Assembly: GCF_036227205.1 (NCBI RefSeq) | Contig: NZ_CP109442.1 | Span: forward strand, 4,216,001-4,280,000 | Source of the DNA: Amycolatopsis sp. NBC_01480 | Lineage (GTDB): Bacteria; Actinomycetota; Actinomycetes; Mycobacteriales; Pseudonocardiaceae | Length of the DNA stretch: 64,000 nucleotides | Direction: 5' to 3' | In this document: positions 16,539 to 24,922 of the stretch, piece after piece | Numbering within the stretch: the stretch's first letter is position 1 | How the letters are laid out: every line of letters starts with the position of its first letter | The notes under the pieces: generated by a model | The model's input: the letters and a program-made list of their open reading frames with translations, nothing else | Databases searched by the model: none | What the model was told of the DNA's origin: nothing | Made by a program: the position numbers and the translations under genes

Positions 16539-18278
16539 GTGACGAGTTCTCAGCACGAAGCCGATCAAACCGCGGCCCGGCTGGGCCCGCTCCGCCGGGA
16601 AGAGACCTGGGCTCGCCTCGGCAAGGAGACCTTCGACCTGGTGGTCATAGGCGGCGGCGTGGTCGGTGCCGGAACCGCGCTCGACGCGGCCACCCGCGGC
16701 CTGCGAGTGGCGCTGGTCGAGGCCCGCGATCTCGCTTCCGGCACGTCCAGCCGGTCGAGCAAGCTCTTCCACGGCGGGCTGCGGTACCTGGAGCAGCTCG
16801 AGTTCGGGCTGGTCCGCGAGGCGCTGCACGAGCGCGAGCTGATGCTGACGAAGCTGGCGCCGCACCTGGTGAAGCCGGTGAGCTTCCTGTACCCGCTGAC
16901 CCACCGCGTGTGGGAGCGGCCGTACACCGCGGCCGGGCTGCTGATGTACGACACGATGGGCGGCGCCCGGTCGGTGCCCGGGCAGAAGCACCTCACCCGC
17001 GCGGGTGCCCTTCGGATGGTTCCGGCGCTGAAGCGCTCGTCGCTGATCGGCGGCATCCGGTACTACGATGCGCAATCCGACGACGCCCGCCACACCATGA
17101 CCGTCGCCCGCACCGCCGCGCACTACGGCGCCGTCGTGCGCACGTCGACGCAGGTGGTCGGGTTCCTGCACGAGGCCGACCGGATCTCCGGGGTGCGCGT
17201 GCGCGACGTCGAGGACGGGCGGGAGACGGAGATCCAGGCCGGCGCGGTGATCAACTGCACCGGTGTGTGGACCGACGAGCTGCAGCGCCTTTCCGGCGGC
17301 CGCGGCCGGTTCCGCGTCCGCGCGAGCAAGGGCGTGCACATCGTCGTGCCGCGCGACCGGATCGTCTCGGAGTCGGGGCTGATCCTGCGCACGGAGAAGT
17401 CGGTGCTGTTCGTGATCCCGTGGCGCAACCACTGGATCGTCGGCACCACGGACACCGACTGGAACCTCGACCTGGCGCACCCCGCGGCCACGAAGCACGA
17501 CATCGACTACATCCTCGAGCACGTCAACACGGTGCTGGCCACCCCGCTTTCGCACGACGACATCGAGGGTGTGTACGCCGGGCTCCGGCCGCTGCTGGCG
17601 GGGGAGAGCGAGGAGACCTCGAAGCTCTCGCGCGAGCACGCCGTCGCGCGGGTGGCGCCGGGCCTGGTCGCGATCGCGGGCGGCAAGTACACGACGTACC
17701 GGGTGATGGCGGCCGACGCCGTCGACGCCGCCGTGGTGGACCTGCCCGGCCGCCCGCCGTCGTCCATCACGGACAAGGTGCCGCTGATCGGCGCCGACGG
17801 CTACCACGCGCTGGTCAACCAGGCCGACCACCTGGCCTCCGAGCACGGGCTGCACCCGTACCGCGTGCGGCACCTGCTCGACCGCTACGGCTCGCTGGTG
17901 CACGAGGTGCTGGCCCTGGCCGACGGACGGCCGGAGCTGCTCAAGCCGATCGAGTCGGCGCCGGACTACCTCGGCGTCGAGGTCGTGTACGCGGCCACCC
18001 ACGAGGGCGCGCTGCACCTCGAGGACGTGCTCGCCCGCCGCACGCGCATCTCCATCGAGTACGCCCACCGCGGCGTCGACTGCGCGAAGCAGGTCGCGCA
18101 GCTGGTCGGCGAGGTGCTCGGCTGGTCGGCGGAGACGGTCGAGCGCGAGGTCGAGGTCTACACCGCGCGCGTGCAGGCCGAGAAGGAGTCGCAGTCGCAG
18201 GCCACGGACGATCTGGCGGACGCCCTGCGCGCCGCCGCGCCCGAGGCCCGGGCGGGCATCATCGAGCCCGTCAGTTAG
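16539..18278 (+). CDS. glpD: Glycerol-3-phosphate dehydrogenase (FAD, respiratory)
   Basis: Membrane-associated flavoenzyme oxidising glycerol 3-phosphate to dihydroxyacetone phosphate and passing electrons to quinone. FAD-binding GGGVVGAGTALDAATRG lies at about residues 38-54, followed by the family signature SSRSSKLFHGGLRYLE. Length 579 residues is normal. GTG start follows GAGGAGTGACTG. It is divergent from glpFK; together they form a complete glycerol uptake and oxidation set. Palindrome family C copy 2 follows the gene. Confidence 0.96.
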   Translation: MTSSQHEADQTAARLGPLRREETWARLGKETFDLVVIGGGVVGAGTALDAATRGLRVALVEARDLASGTSSRSSKLFHGGLRYLEQLEFGLVREALHERELMLTKLAPHLVKPVSFLYPLTHRVWERPYTAAGLLMYDTMGGARSVPGQKHLTRAGALRMVPALKRSSLIGGIRYYDAQSDDARHTMTVARTAAHYGAVVRTSTQVVGFLHEADRISGVRVRDVEDGRETEIQAGAVINCTGVWTDELQRLSGGRGRFRVRASKGVHIVVPRDRIVSESGLILRTEKSVLFVIPWRNHWIVGTTDTDWNLDLAHPAATKHDIDYILEHVNTVLATPLSHDDIEGVYAGLRPLLAGESEETSKLSREHAVARVAPGLVAIAGGKYTTYRVMAADAVDAAVVDLPGRPPSSITDKVPLIGADGYHALVNQADHLASEHGLHPYRVRHLLDRYGSLVHEVLALADGRPELLKPIESAPDYLGVEVVYAATHEGALHLEDVLARRTRISIEYAHRGVDCAKQVAQLVGEVLGWSAETVEREVEVYTARVQAEKESQSQATDDLADALRAAAPEARAGIIEPVS

Positions 18279-18301
18279 CCGGCCCGGCCCCCAGAGCTGA
18301 T

Positions 18302-18354
18302 GCAGCGGATGACGCTTTCCCCGCGCTGAGCGAGGCCGAAGCGTCATCCGCTGC
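18302..18354. repeat. Palindromic repeat family C, copy 2
   Basis: Arms GCAGCGGATGACGCTT and AAGCGTCATCCGCTGC form a perfect 16-bp stem around a 21-base centre containing GCGCTGAGCG, as in copy 1. It lies between convergent glpD and GNAT genes, 24 bp after the glpD stop, consistent with a two-way terminator. Confidence 0.8.
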
Positions 18355-18404
18355 GTTCGTCCGAGCCGGGCGGAGCGGTGCGGGCGGAGCCGGGCGGAGC
18401 GGCG

Positions 18405-18935
18405 TCAGGCCTTGCGGATCCAGCGGATCAGGGGCTCGCCGGACGGCGACGGGTCGCGTTCCGGCCCGACGAGCGTGAAGCCGCACCGGGCCGCGATGGC
18501 CGCGGAGGCGACGTTGCTCTCCTCGTACCGGTAGCTGATCTCCTGGAGGCCGAGCCCGCCGAAGCCGTAACGCAGGGCCGCGGCGAGCGCCGTCGCCGCG
18601 ATGCCCTTGCCTCGCTCGTCAGGGTGAGTCCAGACGGACGCTTCGGCGGTGTCGAAGGTGAGGTCCAGCTCGCGCAGCCCGACCTCGCCGAGCAGCCGCC
18701 CGGTCGTCGGCTCCGCGACGGCCCAAGAACAGCGCTCGTCGCACGCCCACTGCGCGGCGCGCAGCGCGATGTACTCGGTGGCTTCGTCGAGCGTCCGCAG
18801 CCGGTAGTTCAGCACGTACCGCCGGTGCGCCGGGTCGGCGAAGGCCTCCATCAACGCGGTCCGGTCGTCGAGGTGCCGGTCCGCCCGCAGCTGGCGCAGG
18901 TAGTACGCGCCCGCGTTGATCTCCACGGGTTCCAC
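18405..18935 (-). CDS. GNAT family N-acetyltransferase (RimJ/RimL-like)
   Basis: Acetyl-CoA-dependent N-acetyltransferase of the ribosomal-protein-acetylase-like subfamily; substrate unknown. Seen: the N-terminal YYLRQLRADRHLDD, the strand pair WAVAEPTTGRLLGEVGLRELD, and the acetyl-CoA pyrophosphate loop as HPDERGKGIAATAL, then the typical NVASAAIAARCGFTLVG. Length 176 residues is normal. It reads toward glpD and away from the two-component system behind it. Confidence 0.85.
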   Translation of the reverse strand: MEPVEINAGAYYLRQLRADRHLDDRTALMEAFADPAHRRYVLNYRLRTLDEATEYIALRAAQWACDERCSWAVAEPTTGRLLGEVGLRELDLTFDTAEASVWTHPDERGKGIAATALAAALRYGFGGLGLQEISYRYEESNVASAAIAARCGFTLVGPERDPSPSGEPLIRWIRKA

Positions 18936-18962
18936 GCCACCAGCGTAACCGCGCGCGAGCGG

Positions 18963-19580
18963 TCAGAGGAGATCCCGCCGGTAGGCCTCGGCCACCGCGG
19001 CGGCGCGGTCGTTCACGCCGAGCTTCGCGTACGCGTGCAGCAGATGGGTTTTCACGCTCGCCTCGCTGACGAACAGCCGGCGCGCGGCCGCCGCGTTGGT
19101 CGAGCCCTCCGCGACCAGGCGCAGGACTTCCAGCTCCCGCGGCGTCAGGTCTTTCGCCGGGGTCCGGCGCAGCGGGGCCATCAGCCGGGCCGCGACGCTC
19201 GGCGCGAGCACGGACTCGCCGCGGGCGGCCGCGCGGACGGCCCGCAGCAGGTCCGCCACCGGCGCGTCCTTCAGCAGGTAACCGGTCGCGCCGGCCTCGA
19301 TGGCGGGCAGCACGTCGGAATCGGAGTCGTACGTCGTGAGCACCAGCACCCGCACCGCCGGATGCTCGACCGCCAGCCGCCGGATCGCGCCGACGCCGTC
19401 GAGCTCCGGCATCCGCAGGTCCATCAGGACCACGTCGGGATGGTGGCGCGCGACGAAGGCCAGCGCCTCGGCGCCGGTGGCGGCCTCGCCGGCCACCTCG
19501 ATGTCGGGCTCGCCCTGGAGCGCGCCGCGCAGGCCGTCGCGGACTACCGGGTGGTCGTCGGTGAGCAGGACGCGGATCAC
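18963..19580 (-). CDS. NarL/LuxR-family response regulator
   Basis: Receiver domain with acidic pair D8/D9, phospho-acceptor D54 (VVLMDLRMPELDG) and lysine in YLLKDAP near 104, followed by a C-terminal LuxR helix-turn-helix (LTPRELEVLRLVAEG and ASVKTHLLHAYAKLG). Length 205 residues is normal. Its start overlaps the stop of the sensor kinase gene by 4 bp, so it is the cognate partner. Target genes are not evident. Confidence 0.93.
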   Translation of the reverse strand: MIRVLLTDDHPVVRDGLRGALQGEPDIEVAGEAATGAEALAFVARHHPDVVLMDLRMPELDGVGAIRRLAVEHPAVRVLVLTTYDSDSDVLPAIEAGATGYLLKDAPVADLLRAVRAAARGESVLAPSVAARLMAPLRRTPAKDLTPRELEVLRLVAEGSTNAAAARRLFVSEASVKTHLLHAYAKLGVNDRAAAVAEAYRRDLL

Positions 19581-20821
19581 GGGTCTTTCACCAGGGGGAT
19601 CGCCGGGACCTGCACGTTCACCGCGGTGCCCTCGCCGGGCGCGGACTCGATCGCCAGCGTGCCCGCGACCCGCTGCACGCGCTGGCGCATCGCCTGGAGG
19701 CCGAAGCCCGTGCCGTCGCCGCGGGCGGGTTCGCCGGGGGTGAAGCCGGTGCCGTCGTCGCGGACGTCGAGCAGCACCACGTCGTCGGCGTAGGTCAGCG
19801 TGACGCCGATCCGCGACGCCCGCGCGTGTTTTTCCGCATTTGCCAAGGCTTCCTGCGCGACGCGGTACAGCGTCACTTCAAGCTCCGGCAGCAGCGGGCG
19901 CGCTTCGCCGGAGGTTTCCGCCGCTACAGCAACACCGGAGGTATCCGTGACGCGCCGCGCCAGGTCCGCCAGCGCCTCCGGCAGCCGCGAGTCCGCGAGG
20001 GGTTCGGGCCGCAGGGCCTGCACGGCGCGGCGCGCCTCGGTGAGACTGTCCTTCGCCAGCGTGTGGACCTGGGTCAGATGCCGTTCCCGCGAGGCTTCGG
20101 AGGGGGCTCGGCCGGCAGCCTGAAGCTGGGTGACGATGCCGGTGAGGCCCTGCGCCAGGGTGTCGTGGATTTCGCGCGCCATCCGCTGGCGCTCGTCGAG
20201 CACGCCGGCCTCGCGCGCTTGGGTCAGCAGCTGGGCGTGGAGACCGGCGTTCTCCTCCAGCGCGGTTTCCAGCCGGGCGTTGGACTTGGCCAGTTCGGCG
20301 TTGGCGCGCTTGCGTTTGTCGTTCTCCACGCCCACGAACCAGGCGACGAAGAGCATCGGGCCGATCACCGACACCACGACCACCCAGGCCGGTGTGCTGG
20401 CGTCCGGGCCCCAGCCGCCGCGGGCCATCATCGGGACCATCGCCGTGGCGGTGACCGCGAAGATGCTCCACCGGGCGGTGAAGATCGAGAAGGCGATCGG
20501 GTAGCCGACGGACGCGAAGGCGGTGAACGTCTCCACCCGCGAGCCCAGCACCCAGGCCCCGGCGAGCAGGCCGAGGAAGAACAGCGCAGGGAGCCACGGC
20601 CGCCGATACCGGCGGGGGAACAGCGGGACGATGCCGAGGATCCACACGGCGTTGACCGCGACGAAAACCAGGGTGAGCCGCCACTGGGCGGGGTCGCCGT
20701 GCGGCAGCGCGGCGGCGATGATCGTGCAGATGCCGAGCCCGGTCAGGCCCACCCCGGCGAGGATCCGCCCGCCGAGCCGTTCGGCCCGCGGGTCTACCTC
20801 GCCCGGCCGGAGACCCATCAT
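19577..20821 (-). CDS. Sensor histidine kinase (NarL-type, HisKA_3)
   Basis: Membrane sensor with about five N-terminal hydrophobic segments (residues 20-170), a coiled-coil linker (ENDKRKRANAELAKSNARLE), and a HisKA_3 dimerisation domain with the phospho-acceptor in REIHDTLAQGLTG. It ends in a HATPase domain (AQEALANAEKHARAS, DDGTGF, GFGLQAMRQRV). There is no large extracellular sensor domain, so the signal may be membrane-linked. Start at the double ATG 20821/20818. It forms an operon with the response regulator behind it. Confidence 0.92.
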   Translation of the reverse strand: MMGLRPGEVDPRAERLGGRILAGVGLTGLGICTIIAAALPHGDPAQWRLTLVFVAVNAVWILGIVPLFPRRYRRPWLPALFFLGLLAGAWVLGSRVETFTAFASVGYPIAFSIFTARWSIFAVTATAMVPMMARGGWGPDASTPAWVVVVSVIGPMLFVAWFVGVENDKRKRANAELAKSNARLETALEENAGLHAQLLTQAREAGVLDERQRMAREIHDTLAQGLTGIVTQLQAAGRAPSEASRERHLTQVHTLAKDSLTEARRAVQALRPEPLADSRLPEALADLARRVTDTSGVAVAAETSGEARPLLPELEVTLYRVAQEALANAEKHARASRIGVTLTYADDVVLLDVRDDGTGFTPGEPARGDGTGFGLQAMRQRVQRVAGTLAIESAPGEGTAVNVQVPAIPLVKDP

Positions 20822-20892
20822 GAACCGATTCTCGCAGGCTCGGGCGCGCACGGGAGTCCGTCGATCGTCCGCGGCATCCACCGATCGGTGGA

Positions 20893-21285
20893 TCAGCGCC
20901 GTCGCCAGCCGGTGATGAGCAGAATGGCCAGCGGCAGCGCGAAAACCAGGATCAGCCGGCCGCGCGAGAGCACGAAGACCGCGATGGCCAGCACCACGGC
21001 GATCGGCACCGCGCTGCGCAGCGCCCACCGCGTCAGCGCGCTCTCACCCACGGGGCGGCCCGGCGCCGGCGCGACGCTGTCCCGCGTCGTGGTCAGCAGC
21101 GCGCTCGGCCGCGGCGACGGCAGGTCGTCGAACAGGGGCAGCAGGTCGCTGACTCGTTTCGCAGCCGTCACCTTCGCCGAGCGGGTGCCGTACTCGTCGA
21201 AGTCGAGCCGCCCGGTGCGGACGTGCTCGCTGAGGACGTCGAGCGCGTCCTGCCGCTCGTCGTCGCTCAGCCGCATGTCGGTCAC
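20893..21285 (-). CDS. DUF1707 membrane protein (short form)
   Basis: Begins with the DUF1707 domain (MRLSDDERQDALDVLSEHVRTGRLDFDEYGTR in pattern; residues 4-53), a small helical domain common in actinobacteria and of unknown role, often joined to membrane helices. Two hydrophobic segments occupy residues 88-127, and the C-terminus is basic (GWRRR). GTG start. It is the downstream member of a tandem pair with a second DUF1707 gene 8 bp upstream. Confidence 0.8.
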   Translation of the reverse strand: MTDMRLSDDERQDALDVLSEHVRTGRLDFDEYGTRSAKVTAAKRVSDLLPLFDDLPSPRPSALLTTTRDSVAPAPGRPVGESALTRWALRSAVPIAVVLAIAVFVLSRGRLILVFALPLAILLITGWRRR

Positions 21286-21293
21286 GGTGGTCC

Positions 21294-21863
21294 TCAGCGG
21301 TCGAACCGGCGCTGGCGACGGAACTCGTCGCGCATCTCACGACGCCGGTCGCGGTGGTCGAGCCGGTGCTCGCGGTGGTCCATCCGGCGGTCGTCACGGT
21401 CCCGGTGGTCGTGGTCCGAGCCGTGGCCCCACAGCGCCCGGCCGAAGATGGTGAACGCGATCGGCAGGGCGATCATCGGCCAGGGGGCGACCACGCCGGT
21501 CGAGATGAGCACGATGGCCACCAGCCAGGCCAGCGGCACGATCGAGGCGGCCAGCCGCTGACCGCCGGACCAGCCCCGCGGCGCGGCCACGGCGGTCGAC
21601 GGCTCCGGCCGGGGAGCCGGGGCCGGGTCCGCCGGTGGCGCCGCGGCGGCCGCGGCCGCGCCGTACGCCGGGTGCGGCTGGGGCAGGTCGGCGAACAGCT
21701 CGCCCAGCTCGCCCCGGGTCTTCGCCGCGGTGATCCGGGCCGAGCGCTCGCCGTACTCGTCGATGTCGATCCGCCCGGCGGTCATGTGATCGCCGAGCGC
21801 GCTCAGTGCGGATTCCCGCTCCTGGTCGCTGATCCGCAGCTGCGGAGACGGAACCTCTGTCAC
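21294..21863 (-). CDS. DUF1707 membrane protein (long form)
   Basis: N-terminal DUF1707 domain (residues 8-60, LRISDQERESALSALGDHM), an Ala/Pro linker (about 66-95), two membrane segments (about 103-145), and an unusual C-terminal tail very rich in Asp, His and Arg (GSDHDHRDRDDRRMDHRE...). The tail could bind metal or nucleic acid, or be disordered. Paralogous to the next gene, with which it is probably co-transcribed. Function unknown. Confidence 0.8.
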   Translation of the reverse strand: MTEVPSPQLRISDQERESALSALGDHMTAGRIDIDEYGERSARITAAKTRGELGELFADLPQPHPAYGAAAAAAAPPADPAPAPRPEPSTAVAAPRGWSGGQRLAASIVPLAWLVAIVLISTGVVAPWPMIALPIAFTIFGRALWGHGSDHDHRDRDDRRMDHREHRLDHRDRRREMRDEFRRQRRFDR

Positions 21864-21917
21864 GTCATCGATGGTAGGCCGCCGAAGGCCCGCGGACCCA
21901 CGACATTCGGCACAACT

Positions 21918-23708
21918 TCAGTCCTTGAGCTCCAGCAGTGACGTTCCCTGGGTCACGGCGGCGCCGACCTCGACCGAAAGCCCGGTGACGGTGCCCGCTT
22001 TGTGTGCGGTGACCGGGTTTTCCATCTTCATCGCCTCGAGCACCACGATCAGCTCGCCGGCCTCGACCCGCTGGCCCTCTTCGACGGCGATCTTGACGAT
22101 CGTGCCCTGCATCGGCGCCGTCACCGCGTCACCACTCACGGTCGCCTTCGCGCCGCCCGCACGCTTGCGCGGCTTGGCCTTCGTCGCCGTGGCCGCGCCG
22201 CCTTCGAGGGCGAAGCCGCCCGGCAGCGAGACTTCCAGCCGCCGTCCGCCGACCTCGACGACGACGTTCTGCCGCGGCGCCTCTTCTTCGGCGTCGGCCT
22301 CGGGCGCGGTGAACGGCTCGATCCGGTTGTCGAACTCGGTCTCGATCCAGTCGGTGTAGACGCCGAAGCCGTTCTCGTCGCCGATGAACGCCGGGTGGTC
22401 CACGATCACGCGGTCGAACGGCAGCACGGTCGCCATTCCCTCGACGACCATCTCGGCCAGCGCCCGGCGGCTGCGCTCCAGCGCGTTGGCCCGGTCGGAG
22501 CCGGTGACGATCAGCTTGGCCAGCATCGAGTCGAACTGGCCGCCGATCACGCTGCCGGACTCCACCCCGGAGTCGACGCGCACGCCGGGTCCGCTCGGCG
22601 TGACGAACTTCGTCACGGTGCCCGGCGCGGGCAGGAAGCCGCGCCCGGCGTCTTCGCCGTTGATCCGGAACTCGATGGAATGGCCGCGCGGCGTGGGGTC
22701 TTCGGTGATCCGCAGCTTCTCGCCGCGCGCGATGCGGAACATCTCGCGCACCAGGTCCAGCCCGGTCGTCTCCTCCGAGACGGGGTGCTCCACCTGCAGC
22801 CGGGTGTTCACCTCGAGGAACGAGATGGTGCCGTCGGTGGCCACCAGGTACTCGACCGTGCCGGCGCCGTAGTAGCCGGCCTCCTGGCAGATCGCCTTGG
22901 CCGAGGAGTGGATCCGGGCCCGCTGCTCGTCGGTCAGGTACGGCGCGGGCGCCTCCTCGACCAGCTTCTGGTGGCGGCGCTGCAACGAGCAGTCGCGCGT
23001 GCCGACCACGATGGCGTTGCCGTGCTGGTCGGCCAGCACCTGCGCCTCGACGTGCCGCGGCTTGTCCAGGTAGCGCTCCACAAAGCACTCACCACGCCCG
23101 AACGCGGCGACCGCCTCACGCGTGGCGGACTCGAACAGCTCGGGGATCTCTTCGCGCGTGCGCGCCACCTTGAGGCCGCGCCCGCCGCCGCCGAACGCGG
23201 CCTTGATCGCCACGGGCAGGCCGTGCTCGTCGGCGAACGCGAGGATCTCGCCGGCGTCCTTCACCGGCTCCTTGGTGCCGGGCACCAGCGGGGCGCCGGC
23301 GCGCATCGCGATGTGCCGCGCCGTCACCTTGTCGCCGAGGTCGCGAATGGACTGCGGGCTCGGCCCGATCCAGGTGAGGCCCGCGTCGAGCACCGCCTGG
23401 GCGAATTCGGCGTTCTCGGAAAGGAAGCCGTATCCCGGGTGGACGGAGTCCGCGCCGGCGCGCTTCGCCACGTCGAGCAGCTTGTCGATGGACAGGTAGC
23501 TCTCCGCGGCCGTGGTGCCGCCGAGCGCGAAGGCTTCGTCGGCCAGGCGCACATGCGGGGCGTCACGGTCCGGGTCGGCGTACACGGCGACACTCGTCAG
23601 CCCCGCGTCCTTCGCCGCCCGGATCACGCGGACCGCGATCTCACCCCGGTTGGCGACCAGGACCCTGGTCACCGGACCGCCCGTGCTCGCGACGTCCTGC
23701 TCGCTCAC
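21918..23708 (-). CDS. accA3: Acyl-CoA carboxylase biotin carboxylase/biotin carrier subunit
   Basis: Alpha subunit of actinobacterial acyl-CoA carboxylases: an ATP-grasp biotin carboxylase (residues about 15-460, with [10 protein letters not shown] and the signature [13 protein letters not shown]) fused to a C-terminal biotin carrier domain. The biotinylated lysine is K561 in EAMKME, 35 residues from the end. It would supply carboxybiotin to AccD-type beta subunits, including the AccD5-like subunit encoded at 32541-34178. BirA at 53564 should add the biotin. GTG start. Length 596 residues is typical for AccA3. Confidence 0.95.
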   Translation of the reverse strand: MSEQDVASTGGPVTRVLVANRGEIAVRVIRAAKDAGLTSVAVYADPDRDAPHVRLADEAFALGGTTAAESYLSIDKLLDVAKRAGADSVHPGYGFLSENAEFAQAVLDAGLTWIGPSPQSIRDLGDKVTARHIAMRAGAPLVPGTKEPVKDAGEILAFADEHGLPVAIKAAFGGGGRGLKVARTREEIPELFESATREAVAAFGRGECFVERYLDKPRHVEAQVLADQHGNAIVVGTRDCSLQRRHQKLVEEAPAPYLTDEQRARIHSSAKAICQEAGYYGAGTVEYLVATDGTISFLEVNTRLQVEHPVSEETTGLDLVREMFRIARGEKLRITEDPTPRGHSIEFRINGEDAGRGFLPAPGTVTKFVTPSGPGVRVDSGVESGSVIGGQFDSMLAKLIVTGSDRANALERSRRALAEMVVEGMATVLPFDRVIVDHPAFIGDENGFGVYTDWIETEFDNRIEPFTAPEADAEEEAPRQNVVVEVGGRRLEVSLPGGFALEGGAATATKAKPRKRAGGAKATVSGDAVTAPMQGTIVKIAVEEGQRVEAGELIVVLEAMKMENPVTAHKAGTVTGLSVEVGAAVTQGTSLLELKD

Positions 23709-23809
23709 CCCGTACCTCCCCGTGTGTCACGTCAGCTCCGCTGCTGGTAATCCGGGAGTCTACGGACCGCCGCATCCGCCGGGATGAGAGCTGGACCACC
23801 TCCTTCCGG

Positions 23810-24121
23810 TTATACCCGCGCCCGGTGGCGCAGCTCGACCGGGAGCTCGGAGTCGAGCACGATCACGTCGTAGGGGTTGACCTGGTGGATCCGCGGCAGG
23901 TGCTCGGTGTTGACCATGATCCACGGCTGGTGCTCGCCGCAGCAGTCGACCAGCCGGTCGAGCGCGGTGAAGGCGACCAGCGCCACCCGTCCGTCCGGGG
24001 TTCGGCGCAGCTCGACGTTGGCGCCGGTGCCGCCGTCGGTGGTGGCCGACACCGGGCCGGTCGGGAGGTACAGGGCCGGGGGCAGGTTGGGGTTCGTCAC
24101 GGGGACAACATAGACGGCCAC
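23810..24121 (-). CDS. SAV_915-family small protein
   Basis: A 103-residue protein resembling the SAV_915/SseB-like family of Streptomyces and relatives, with RVALVAFTALDRLVDCCGEHQPW, then a short linker and a C-terminal LPRIHQVNPYDVIVLDSELP. No signal peptide or catalytic motif is seen. The family has no established function. GTG start; divergent from the next membrane-anchored protein gene. Confidence 0.65.
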   Translation of the reverse strand: MAVYVVPVTNPNLPPALYLPTGPVSATTDGGTGANVELRRTPDGRVALVAFTALDRLVDCCGEHQPWIMVNTEHLPRIHQVNPYDVIVLDSELPVELRHRARV

Positions 24122-24150
24122 TCAGCGCAAGGTCGCCTACAGTCTCGGAT

Positions 24151-24879
24151 ATGGGGACTTCGCTCAAGCGGGCACCACGATCGGCGCTGCTCACCGCGCT
24201 GCTCGCGGCCTTGGTGACAGCGGCGGCGCTCGTCGCCGTTGTCGTCTTGCGCTCGCCGCCTTCGCAGGACGGGGCTCCGGGCACAGCGCCGGTCGCCGCT
24301 CCGGGGACGGACCAGCCGACGGCCACGACCTGTGGCTCGGGGCCGTGCCGTGAGCTGGCAGCGATGACCGTCGGCGGCACCCCGGTCTCGTTGCTGGCCG
24401 ACGCCACCGGCGGCTGGGGCCACGTGCGCGTCGGAGCGAAGCCGGACACCGAGTTCGAGCTGGCGATCTCCGGGATGGGCGCGAAGCTCGCGGCGAACTC
24501 GCTCCAGTGCATCGCCGGGACCACGTCCGCCTGCCTCGTGCGCGGCACCGTCAGCGGCGGCGCTTTCGGCGAGCTGCTGATCGAGTCGAACGGCGTCTGG
24601 CGCGACTTCGGCCAGCCCTACTTCGCCGACGCCGGCACGCTTTCCCTCGACGACGTCGACCAGGACGGCCGCCCGGACCTGGTCCTCGTCCGCCACGAGT
24701 GCCCCGGCTCGACCCCGGGCACGCCGACCTGCCAGGCCGCGCCCGTGCTCGCCGAGGTCTACCAGCTGAGCGGCGACATCCTCGGCTGCACGCGGAAGGT
24801 GACGTCGCCTTCGCAGCTGCGCGGCTGGCCCGAGGTCCAGGTGCGGCGCAGCGAGCTTTCCACCTGCCCCTCCTCGTGA
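24151..24879 (+). CDS. Membrane-anchored extracytoplasmic protein
   Basis: Not recognised at family level. A basic start (MGTSLKRAPRS) leads into one membrane segment (residues about 11-33), a Pro/Ala linker, and an exported domain with several cysteines (TCGSGPC, LQCIAGTTSACL, HECPGS, PTCQ). It also contains a DVDQDGRPDLVLV motif near residue 170 that resembles the calcium-binding loop of FG-GAP repeats. The stop codon TGA lies inside the 46-bp palindrome that follows, so the last codons are supplied by the repeat. Confidence 0.65.
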   Translation: MGTSLKRAPRSALLTALLAALVTAAALVAVVVLRSPPSQDGAPGTAPVAAPGTDQPTATTCGSGPCRELAAMTVGGTPVSLLADATGGWGHVRVGAKPDTEFELAISGMGAKLAANSLQCIAGTTSACLVRGTVSGGAFGELLIESNGVWRDFGQPYFADAGTLSLDDVDQDGRPDLVLVRHECPGSTPGTPTCQAAPVLAEVYQLSGDILGCTRKVTSPSQLRGWPEVQVRRSELSTCPSS

Positions 24880-24918
24880 GTGGCTATGCCGGTTCTAACC
24901 GGCATAGCCACTCACGAG
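24873..24918. repeat. 46-bp palindrome family A, copy 1 (convergent terminator)
   Basis: Starts CTCGTGAGTG, ends CACTCACGAG, centre GGTTCTAACC; the arms pair perfectly apart from the central dinucleotide. It contains the stop codon of the plus-strand gene (24877-24879) and ends 4 bp before the stop of the convergent symporter gene. It therefore fills the whole gap. CCTTTT follows on the plus strand. Confidence 0.9.
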
Positions 24919-24922
24919 CCTT

